Source: Epithemia pelagica (taxonomy: Eukaryota > Bacillariophyta > Bacillariophyceae > Surirellales > Surirellaceae). From it: 64,000 nt of DNA. Below the pieces are notes generated by a model. It worked only from the letters and a program-made list of their open reading frames with translations. It searched no databases and was not told where the DNA came from. The DNA is taken from the NCBI GenBank assembly GCA_946965045.2, contig OX337238.1, positions 3,224,001 to 3,288,000 on the forward strand, read 5' to 3'. Below are positions 21,901-30,962 of this stretch, piece by piece. Both the position numbers and the translations under genes were made by a program. Within the stretch, counting starts at the first letter, position 1; the number at the start of each line of letters is the position of its first letter.

Positions 21901-23607
21901 GGGTGGTTCCTCATCTGGTACCACTGTCGATTCGAGATTTGTCGTCGTCGTTGTGGGTTCCGCTGGTTCCAACAACAAGGCCTTGTCGTCGTCGTTGTCA
22001 TTATTAGGTGAGTTCTCCTCCTCCTCTGGGTCGTTGGGAGTGTTGTTCGAGTCAACCTTCTCCTCGGTCTCCCGTACTAGTGGTTCCGTTGGTTCGTCGG
22101 GGGTGTCGTCCTTGGCCTCGGACAGTGGTGCCTCCTCCTCCTCGTGGTCCACCTCGGAGCCGCCGCCAATCGTTTCCTGGGACGGTGCTTCCAGAACGGG
22201 GGCGAGCCACAAGGTGTCGTCTTCTTCTTCTCGTTCTGTTGCTTGTTCTTGTTCGTTTTCATTGTCGTTGTTGGCGGAATTCACCCTTGTGGTGGAATCC
22301 TCCTTGGGTGCGGTTGGTTTCTTCTCGTCGTGTTCCTCTTTTACGTTGAGAATGGAATCCTCCTTGGGTTTGTCCGGTGTTTCTTCTTCTTGCTCCTCTT
22401 TGTCTTCATCTTCGAGAATGGATTCGTCCAACACTCCTGCACTCGTCGTGGTTCCGGAAAACAAGGCGAGTCGGGGCGGCGAGTCCACATGCTCCTCCGA
22501 GTCGACCGAGTCATTCGGGTCCTGGTGGTCCGGTGTGGTGGTGGTGGTGGTGGTACTGGGATTTCCAGCCGTATCGACGGGATGGTGCTGACGAAGGGGT
22601 GTCGTGGGATGGGGTGTCAAGGGACTCAGGGGAGCGGGGGCAGCCACGCTATCACTGGCCTGTGGTTTGGTCGGTGTCGTCAATGTGCTGGTAGACGTGT
22701 CATTGGCTGCTGCTGCTGCTGCTTTGGTGGGCGTGCTGGTCAATGTTGTTGCATCTGTAACAGTGGCTGTGGTGGTGGTGGTGGCGACCACTGTGGTCGG
22801 TGGTGCTGGTGCACGGACCGGATTGGCCGTCGTAGTACTATTGCCAGTTTTGTTGCTATGGTTGCTTTTTTTGCGTTGAAACAGTTTGCGCAAGGATCCG
22901 CGCGAGGAAACGGACTGGGCATCGCTTTCTCCATGGTTCATCATCAAGGCACTGGTACTTTTGCTACTGTTGCGAAAGGGCGAAAAGCGTTGGCGCCAAC
23001 TCCGTCGACTGCTGGTACTCGTGGTGGACTGCAACGTCGATTCCGAATAGGCCGACGAGAGTGACACATTGTCAATGTCATGGTCCACAATGCCAGCGCC
23101 CGTGGTTTGTTGCCATCGCTTGCAAAATTTGCGCGTCCGTCGTTCGGGGACATTCCAAGTGGCGTGCTGTTCCAACAGTTGCGCATGAATGCCGCTGATA
23201 TCCAATTTGGTCTATAAATACAAACAACAAACACACAAAACAAGAGGACCAAGAAACAAGAGGATATCCATGTATCCGTCCAGACCCAACGACGACGAGG
23301 ATATTATTATCATCATCATCATCATGATTGTCACGAGAAACGACCAACCACAATAGAGAAACAACAACAACAATAAGAACAAACCGTGAGTGACAAGGAC
23401 ACTATACTCCAAGGGATCCTTCCCTTCCGTTTGCCAACGTACCGACGACGATTGCTGTTGTTGTTGCTGTATCGCCGTGGCCAGGAGGGGTTGCAACGTG
23501 CGAGTCAATTCCTCCGTGGTCGGAACGACGGTCCGTCGAGGAGGAGCATTGGAGGAAGATGGCTTGTTGCTCGTAGTGTTGGTGCGAGCACTCTTGCGGC
23601 GAAACAT
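18988..23607 (-). CDS. TM-family paralogue 2 (about 1,462 aa, two exons)
   Basis: Exon 1 is 23443-23607 (ATG at 23607) and exon 2 is 18988-23211. Exon 1 has RTVVPTTEELTRTLQPLL and ends in a Gln run. Exon 2 begins with HAQLLEQHATWNVPERRT, then DAQSVSSRGSLRKLFQR, both shared with the paralogues. The middle is about 900 residues of highly acidic, Ser/Thr/Pro-rich sequence, including a poly-Glu run coded by a GAA microsatellite. A three-times repeated motif close to NWMLWA lies around residues 889, 951 and 1014. One transmembrane segment (WLIVPVLMSLLVVASLGGSW, about residues 1085-1107) is followed by some 350 acidic to Trp-containing residues. No enzyme domain is recognised. It could be a membrane-anchored scaffold; that is speculation. 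Confidence 0.72.
21293..21371. repeat. TTC/GAA trinucleotide microsatellite in coding sequence
   Basis: About 26 uninterrupted TCT/TTC units, encoding a poly-Glu run on the minus strand in paralogue 2. Being a perfect trinucleotide run it can change length without breaking the frame. Confidence 0.95.
23212..23442 (-). other. Predicted 231-bp intron of paralogue 2
   Basis: Minus-strand donor gtacgt at 23442 and acceptor tatttatag ending at 23212, phase 0. Splicing joins the exon-1 module to the HAQLL signature as in the paralogues. The intron contains an ATC/GAT trinucleotide run near 23305-23323. Confidence 0.8.
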
Positions 23608-24605
23608 GGTGCGTTCGTTGGTTCTCTTGGAAGGAGAGGTGCGTTCGATCGAAGAGATCCGTCCAGCGACCGAGGAAACTGGAATGACTCAAGAGAGGTG
23701 CGTCGATGGCAGCCACAGCGAAGTGAATGGAATGCAATCTCGTTCTCTCTCTCTGGAGCCACTCTTGCTTGTCTTGTGATGATGATACTATGGATCTTGC
23801 CACAAAAACGCTTCAAGAAGAACAATTGTGTGGTAGATTGTGGACCTGCTCGCCAGATGAAACTGAGTTCCAAAGACACTCTCACTCATTCTCACTCACT
23901 CTTGCGTTTTCTATCCCTCTTTCAATCTCCTCGTGTTGTTGGGGAGAAGAGGAATCCCCCAAAGTCCCACAAGTTGACACTTGCGACACGAGGAACTGTC
24001 AGTCATTGTCGCAGAGTGCCCTTCTGACATGGCTCACGTCAGTACCTCCAAGCTCCCAAAGGACCAATCAGAACACGACAAGCCCCCATGGAAATTGGCG
24101 ATGGTCCCCCATCTACTCTTGGCCTCTATAGTCAGTCAGTACGACGGTCTCGCGCCCGTCGGTCTTTTCCGGCTCACACAATTCTCGGTTGGACCAAACA
24201 AGCCCGACCCGAAAACAGGTCCGTAGGGACGTCGAGTTCCATTCTTTCGTTTCTTGTGGTTCTTCATGCTGTGTATTGGGTGTCCTCCAATATATAAACT
24301 GACCAATGGATGGTTGGAAGGGAGCCGATTCATTCTTGTTCTTGGACCCAAAGTGGTTGGATCTCTAGGAGGAGTATCGATATTACCTAGGTAGATAGTC
24401 TGGCATCTATGCATCTGAATTCCTAGGGAAGCATATCGTCGTATCCATTTGTGTATCTAGGTAGGTATTAGGTAGGTGGGTCAGGAAGGATTGTCACAGA
24501 GAAACCACAAACAAAAAAACCAAAAAATCATAGGGTCCTGCACCATTGTAGAGAGAACGTATCGAATCGAATCGAATCGAATCCAAGGAACCACTGTGGT
24601 ATAGT
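23608..24605. other. Intergenic region between paralogues 2 and 3
   Basis: No gene is evident. It contains the upstream region of paralogue 2 and an ATCGA pentamer run at 24561-24583 near the end of paralogue 3. Confidence 0.6.
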
Positions 24606-25493
24606 TTATTTGCGCGCCCCGTGTCGGGCCAAGCCAATCCAACAGGCGGCGGCTACCAAGGCCACAGTCACCACGACCGTGGTGGTGCGATAAAAGTGGC
24701 TGTTCGAAGAAGAAGATGGTTGGGAGGTGACATTGTTCTCCTCCTCCTCGTCCTCGGCAAGTGCCAAGGATCGATCGGCTGCATCAAGTTCTTGTTCGGG
24801 TTCTGTGGTTTCCTCAGCTGCCGTTGGTTCTGATTCCTCGGTCGAAACCACCTCGTTATCTTCGGCCGATGACGAAGTCGACTTGGTCAATTCGGTCGAG
24901 GGCGGCGGCAACAACAAGTCATCCTTGTCTTCTGTTTGCGTGGGTGTGGTGGGCGACAACAAGGAGGGCAGTGGTTCGGCTTGGGCCGATTTGCTCGCTG
25001 GCACGGTTTCGACGGGTGGTACGGCCAAATTGTTCTTGCTGCTGCCACTGTTGCGTCCAAACAAGCGTCGCAGGGATCCTCGCGATCCCACGGAGGCGGC
25101 ATCGTCGTCGGCACTATTGTTTGATTTGTTGTTGTTGCGCCAGGAAAAACTGCGACGACGGCCACTCCGCGAGGAATCGACCGACTGGAGGTCGCTCGTG
25201 GTGTCGTTGGATTGCAAGCGCTTGACAAATTTGGTGGTACGGCGTTGGGGGACATTCCACGTGGGATGCCGTTTCAACAAGGCGGCATGAATGCTGGCAA
25301 TATACGTGGTCAAGGAGGTAGGAGCGACAAGGGGCCCGGCTTCGGCCATTAAACTTTGCAAACTGCGCGTCAATTCCGTCGATTGCGGCACGTAGGTCCG
25401 TCCGACGGCCACTTTACTCGGACTACTACGGGCCGCTTGTTGCTTTTTCTTGTCCAAGGCGGAGCGATTGGGAGAGGACGGGGAGGATGACAT
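24606..25493 (-). CDS. TM-family paralogue 3 (295 aa, intronless, tail-anchored-like)
   Basis: I start at ATG 25493, which gives MSSSPSSPNRS; the frame is open further upstream but lacks family similarity there. RTYVPQSTELTRSLQSLM is followed without interruption by HAALLKRHPTWNVPQRRT, so the intron seen in paralogues 1 and 2 is absent. DAASVGSRGSLRRLFGR matches the second family patch. The middle is Ser/Thr/Glu-rich. The last 25 or so residues are a hydrophobic segment (TVVVTVALVAAACWIGLA) and a short basic end, the layout of a C-terminal tail anchor. The target membrane is unknown and no function is recognised. Confidence 0.75.
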   Translation of the reverse strand: MSSSPSSPNRSALDKKKQQAARSSPSKVAVGRTYVPQSTELTRSLQSLMAEAGPLVAPTSLTTYIASIHAALLKRHPTWNVPQRRTTKFVKRLQSNDTTSDLQSVDSSRSGRRRSFSWRNNNKSNNSADDDAASVGSRGSLRRLFGRNSGSSKNNLAVPPVETVPASKSAQAEPLPSLLSPTTPTQTEDKDDLLLPPPSTELTKSTSSSAEDNEVVSTEESEPTAAEETTEPEQELDAADRSLALAEDEEEENNVTSQPSSSSNSHFYRTTTVVVTVALVAAACWIGLARHGARK

Positions 25494-25950
25494 GGTGATG
25501 ATGATATAGTATGGAACAATCAATTCCCAACAATCCAGGAGGAGAAGGTGTGTTTGAGGTTCTGTTGTTCTTGCTTGACGTAGGACTGTGGCCAACGAGA
25601 TTCAAGGCTACTGATCGAGTAATAAGGTTCGGTTGGTTGGTTTCGGGTTTGGATTGAGCTCCACGAATGAAGAACAAACGAGGGCAAGACAGTAGAAACA
25701 GGATCTACTGGAGATGTGTGGTGCTACGACTGCAACCTTCTTTGAGAGTTGTTGTTGTTGTTGTGGTGGTGATTCGACTCTTTGCACGACGAGAGAGAAA
25801 AAAAAAGTACGTGTTCGCGATGGACGAGAGAGGTTTTTCCTTGGGCCTGTGTGCCTTTCTCGTGTGGTATCTTGTATCTTGTACCACAACCAGGAAACAC
25901 ACAACGTCAACAAAGCAACGTCTGTAACATGCAACGTCACTGATTTTTGC
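25494..25950. other. Upstream flank of paralogue 3 up to the transposon array
   Basis: No gene recognised. GTT/GGT-rich short repeats occur near 25748-25775. The last bases before the array read tgatttttgc; no target-site duplication of this sequence is found at the other end of the array (59530 on). Confidence 0.5.
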
Positions 25951-28900
25951 GAAAATATAGGGGGATCTGGCAGTAGAAGAGGGGAAAAAAGAAGGAGAAA
26001 AAAAGAAGAAGAAAAGGAAAAAAGAAAAAGAAGGAAGAAATTATGGTAAGATTCCCTTCGTCGAGAACGTGCGATTGCCGCTATCAGAATGTGATCTAAT
26101 TGGCTGTTGTCTTTGTCACTGTTTCTGCCCCTGTGTGCAATGTGTGGTGAGTGCGTGGTGGACCACGAAGCAGGAAGGAGGGGATTTGGCAGATCCCCAC
26201 TACCACAGTACGTATGAGTCCACGGTAAGTGCCTGAAGCGACTGTCTTTTGCTTAAGGTAAACAGTGTCATACTCACATATGCCCGATTGCTTCTCCAGC
26301 GAAGATATTAGCATTCACCACAAAAGAGTGCGTAGAAGTGTCGTACCACTGGTACAAGGTAAGCCTAGCTACGGCAGGATTTCGGAAGTGGTTGCTCATT
26401 TTCCTCTAGCTCATTATTTCTTGGACGATGGTTTTCTCACTGCTGTTGTTGTTCGTATCGTTAATGCTTATTTTGCTATTTCTTGCGTGTACAGCACCAT
26501 GGTACGTTGTCCCAGCCAGGTGCACTGATATTCCATTGATCGAATTGGTTGTTCTAACATTTTTCTTTTTTAAAATGGTGGTCGGTTACTCTGATGGTTT
26601 CGGCATGATTTGTCGTGTGGTGGAATGCCTCTACGGTTTTCCCGATTCCAATATTGGATGTTGCGAATGCAACAGTTCTGTATTGGCTGCATTTGAGCCG
26701 GGGCAACAGGCGGTTGATGTGGCTGATGAAGATTCCCAACGGCCGGGCACATGATCGTCGAGAGAAAAGCTGCTTGTTGCAAGAGCTGCTGTTGTACCTG
26801 GTAAATATTGGGCATCGATGATGGTGCCAACGGTGGTTGTTGTTGTTGTGGTGGTGGCGGTGGTGGTGGAAGACTGGGCTGCTCCCTCATTGTTGGCTGT
26901 TGCTGGTTTGTGGTAACTCGTGTTGTCGTTGTGCTTGTTGCGTTGATTTGGTTCTGTTTGACAGGCCGAGTCACTTGGATTGGTTCTTGTTCTTGAGCAC
27001 TTGCCTCACACTCTTGCATCTCGCTGTCTTCTTCTTTTTCCTCCTCCTCTTCTTCTGGTTCTTTATCGTCTTCCATGTCCTGGTCGCTACCACTGTCCGA
27101 GTCTTCGCGGTTCGATATTTCGTCGTCGTCGTCGTCACATTCGAGCATTGTCTCATTGTTTGTTGCGTCCTCTGTTGGTTCATTGCATTCGTTGCAGGGG
27201 CAGTGGTCATTGCTGAGGAATGCCACTGGCCATGTTTGTTGGATCTGTTTTTGTATCGGCAGGTATTCGGAGAAGAATCGTTCTCCATTGTCAGGAGGTA
27301 AGTCTTCGACCCAATCAAATGGTTTGCTCGCTCCACAACGAACTGCCAGTTTGTTGATGAAGGCAAGCTCCTGGTGATTGAAGTGACTAACGACACTTTC
27401 CCATGCTGCAGGCATTTCGTGTTCCTCTCCTCCATTGAAGCCGAGGCTAAACGGATTTTGAGCCGGATTTGTTTGTTATATCGTGCCGTTCCACAGAGGT
27501 TGATGACATCACTGAGATCCTCGTGCATTCCTCCATTTGCAAAGTGTGCGAGATTGTCATGCCATGATTCGAGCTTCGACTCGCCCCGGTAAGAAATCCA
27601 CTCGCTGAGCCCATGTTTTGAATTTGGACCTGGCTTGATCTCACGATACATTTCACTTACAGGGAGTGGGTCCGAGAGATATTCTGCCTTTTTCTTGCAG
27701 TTCTCAATGGCAAGGTGAGTGTCCATTGTAAACAGTGTTTGTTGCGTCCTTGGGTCGACTCGTCCTCTTGCTGCTCCAGATCCCTCTGACGCAGTTACCT
27801 TGTACTTGCATTTCCATTCTTCAAGCTTGGTGATGATTGTTTCCTTCCGCCTGATTCTTTTCCGTAAGTGCTTGCCGTATCGTGTCCGAAACTGCTTTGT
27901 CTGTCGCATTTCAACAATCTCTTTGTCAGACAGTTTCTCACCTGTACTTGACATTGTGCCATCTTTCAGAGCCGTCACAAGTTTGTTGAAGTCGCGATCA
28001 TCATAGTCGTACAATGCATCCAACAAATCTCTTATTGCGTGTCCGAAGTCGATATGGTTCTTTCGTAGTGTCTTGACGATCCTCTGAATGAAATGGAAGA
28101 GTCCTAATCTTCCCTTGAGCTTCCTTCCATTCTTGTCACGCAACAATTCCTCCCAGAAGCTTTGCTTATGGGGCCAGGTGTCGGAATACATGATTGAGGG
28201 TTTAAAATTTGGTCGCTTGGTGAGTTGAATTAATGCATGGGCGAAGTGTTTTGTCTCCGTGCTTCTAACCAGAATAGCCAATGCTACCTCGCCATGTTCA
28301 TTGCAGATATCCCACAGTGCTTCAGCTTGCAGTCTCTTTGGGTAGTTCTTTACCACCTGGTGAGTGTGATCTTGTGCGAAGCATATCTGACACTGTACCG
28401 CTTGTATTTCGCGTGTGTGTCGCTCCTTATCACTTGTTCGCCACGGATTCCACGTAGACATTGAGGCTTCAAGGTATGCCTTCCGAATTGTCTCGCCCAA
28501 TGGTGGAAACCGTGTCAGCCATTCGCCATCCTTCTTCGGGTAGTCCTGAGCCTTTTGGTGCGTCGAATCACAGAAAGACAGGTAGCTTGTAAGTCTCTTC
28601 CTGTAATCTCGGTTGATTGCACTATATAACAACCGACTACATAGATCTCCATTCCCATGGGTAATCAGTAGTTCCTCAAAAACAGTTGTAGCAGTGAGGT
28701 CTAGATGTTGAGCACCTCTAGCCCACTTGGCCTCGACCGGGTACCATTTTTGAAAATGTGAGGGCAGCATATTGATCAGCGCCCCATCATTACCGGCGTG
28801 CGTGACCTTGCATTCCGGGCAGTAGTAGTTGGTGACCAGGGCGTAGTGGGGAGCACCACCAAGATTAAAAATCGGAAATAGGCTCTTGGTCTTGGAAAGG

Positions 28901-29043
28901 TTGGTCCTGTCTCTTTTTAGAGTACAGTCCTTACACTTTGGACACTTAATCCCCAACGCTTGAAATTCTTCCGGAAGGAACAGCCCCCAATCCACAATGT
29001 ACAATTTCTGTCCTACTATTGAGTCCCAGAGGGCATTGTTGTT
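25951..29043 (-). mobile_element. Transposon copy A, 3' part
   Basis: Continues at 37428-38540 after the retrotransposon. It contains the C-terminal coding part and about 620 bp of 3' region with a purine-rich tract (25976-26045). TTGTT at 29039-29043 is the left target-site copy of the retrotransposon. Confidence 0.9.
26570..29043 (-). pseudogene. Transposase of copy A, C-terminal part, frameshifted
   Basis: Two frames, about 27416-29043 and 26570-27415, match the continuous C-terminal 820 or so residues of the copy B protein. One T is missing from a run at 27415-27417 (ttt, against tttt at 40004-40007 in B), which shifts the frame near the MPAAW segment. The N-terminal third lies at 37433-38323, beyond the retrotransposon. 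This copy is therefore broken twice. Confidence 0.9.
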
Positions 29044-29826
29044 TGTTAGAATTCTCACCGTCTATGGTGGTTAGATTCTACATCTCATCGATTCCCCATG
29101 TCACATAGCCTCGTGCTATCGCATCATGCCCTCTAGCTTCGAGCTATGTTTCCTAGCTTCGCGCTATATCGACCTATATTTCTTCGCAAATCATGAAAAG
29201 TGAGAATAGATTGACGAACTCACTCTCAAGACTAAATTGGGTCGTGCGGTATTACAACGGACGTAAATTTGGCCGTTGCTCAGACACTGTACTAACGCCC
29301 TAAGCGTACGCGCCCGAAATCATCGAGCGCGCCCAAGCGACATCCGAGCGCTATCGGCATCTATCCGATCCAACGGTCTAAGTATCCCAAGCACGACACA
29401 CGATCACGCGAGACCATATTTCCATTCCCACAATCTCCAAATTGTCAACAAGCTGCGCGCCATGAAAACAACTATGCCAACCCAAAGCAAGAGCTGTTGA
29501 CCCTGTATATGTTATCCGCCCACATATACATGTCATATACATCACATGAATCAACTCCAACTATTCCAAACCTGTTGCCGCCAAGAACCTATGATACATG
29601 ACCCTTGGCAGGACCGAACATTTCACGTAGACCTATCGTAGTAATCAACACACAATCTAACAATATCACCATTTATCACATCCTCTTTTGTGTCCCGACT
29701 ATCCTTCTGATAGACTTCGACTTGCTTGCTTCTCTGACCCTGAGAAGCTTGTATCGGTTGGTGACCTACCTGATTGTCTGCTCTACCGAGCATCAATGTC
29801 CCTACGATTCAGAAAGAATTGTAACA
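29044..29826 (+). repeat. 5' LTR of element 2, first copy
   Basis: 783 bp. It contains three near-identical 14-bp motifs, TAGC(C/T)TCGNGCTAT, at 29106-29119, 29134-29147 and 29154-29167, which are candidate regulatory sites. Small frames inside lack ATG starts and are not called. Confidence 0.95.
29106..29167 (+). promoter_or_regulatory. Three copies of a near-palindromic 14-bp LTR motif
   Basis: tagcctcgtgctat, tagcttcgagctat and tagcttcgcgctat lie within 62 bp. The middle copy is almost palindromic. Their position about 60 bp from the LTR start suits U3 enhancer sites; this is inferred from repetition alone. Confidence 0.5.
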
Positions 29827-29862
29827 GATTAACAGTCTCAAAGCTTATTTCCTTGTGGTTTC

Positions 29863-30642
29863 ATGGATACTAACGAGATTATCACTCCTGTACGACAGAT
29901 CTATCGAGCCAACCTGCATCCCGGGCAGCCCGATACCCTGGTGCAGCAGGAACTGGTGCCGACGCCGAAGGCAGCCAACACATCGGTCAACATCTCCGTC
30001 GACAGTTCCAACAGCAATCCATTCGAGACTCCAACCCAGCCTCACGCTCCGATCCCTGCGCCGTTGCTTCGGCCCCCGAGTCCGCCTCGTCGGCTCGTCC
30101 CTTCTCGATCCCGTCGTACCACCCGGTTGATTGCTGATCATATCAAGTACTTCCGCCAACCAACTTGTTCGACCTTCGATCCCGAGATCATCCGTGGGGA
30201 GACCCAGATCGAACGCCAGTTCCAATCGGTGACCCACATCGTCGACCAAGAAGACATTGACCGTCTGAACGACCAACTTCACCGCTCTCCGAGGCGTCGC
30301 CTCATCTTTGCCGCCCTCTCGGGCAACCCCATCCGTACTGTCCACCTCCGCTTCCTAACCTTCGAGCGCCCAACTGGATACTACAATACCATCTACGTCG
30401 TGAACGCGACGACTTGCCCTCTGCCTCCTAACGTTGTACGCCTAGATAACTACGTTGCCTACATCCACGAGGTCCATACCATCGAGGACCATCGTGCAAC
30501 TATCTACCCTTTGCGTACCGAGGTCGAGAACCACCTGGCTGAAGGTGATACCCCTTCTTCTGTTGCTTGTGCTGCCCCATCTGAGCCTGGAAGCGACTCT
30601 GATCATTCGGAAGAGGGTGAGGATTCAGAGACCGAAGCTTAA
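29863..30642 (+). CDS. Accessory ORF of copia element 2 (259 aa)
   Basis: The ORF starts at ATG 29863, 36 bp after the 5' LTR, and ends 320 bp before gag-pol. The N-terminal third is Pro/Ser-rich with a basic stretch (PPRRLVPSRSRRTTR). The middle, about residues 85-225, looks folded, with many aromatic and beta-favouring residues (GYYNTIYVVNATTCPLP). The C-terminus is acidic (HSEEGEDSETEA). It shows no nucleocapsid, protease or envelope hallmark and I do not recognise it. It is the first ORF on the predicted genomic RNA, in place of gag, which is unusual for copia. The second copy at 46656-47435 encodes the same protein. Confidence 0.75.
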   Translation: MDTNEIITPVRQIYRANLHPGQPDTLVQQELVPTPKAANTSVNISVDSSNSNPFETPTQPHAPIPAPLLRPPSPPRRLVPSRSRRTTRLIADHIKYFRQPTCSTFDPEIIRGETQIERQFQSVTHIVDQEDIDRLNDQLHRSPRRRLIFAALSGNPIRTVHLRFLTFERPTGYYNTIYVVNATTCPLPPNVVRLDNYVAYIHEVHTIEDHRATIYPLRTEVENHLAEGDTPSSVACAAPSEPGSDSDHSEEGEDSETEA

Positions 30643-30962
30643 TTACTCATAGTTAACTCCCGTCCTCTCAAAACCTTTCCAAGACTTAAACTCAACGCAC
30701 ATCCGGGTACCCTTGGTCGCACAACACGCCACACATTCCCGTCAAATCGCGAAAATTCGGCGAAAATTTGTTGAAACTCGGCGAAAATTTGTCGAAATCA
30801 ACGGAAATTTCCAGGAGTCGCACATCACAACACACATCCGGGTATTACATACGTGGTACATACGTGGCACACGTGGTACATCCGGGTTCACATCACATCA
30901 CACATTAAATAAACCACATCACACCGCACATTAAATAAACATCGAACCAACCAAATAACACC
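30643..30962 (+). other. Repeat-rich spacer between accessory ORF and gag-pol
   Basis: It holds two direct repeats around cggcgaaaatttgt, three copies of acatccgggt (near 30700, 30828 and 30878), tacgtgg-type repeats and two copies of cacattaaataaac. The following gag-pol ATG sits in accATGG, a strong eukaryotic start context. The spacer might carry a second promoter or another means of translating the downstream ORF. Confidence 0.55.

Noticed and set aside
29276-29832. Small frames inside the LTRs (74 and 75 codons)
   Set aside because: They start without ATG or lie in U3/R sequence, and their presence in four LTRs follows from LTR duplication.
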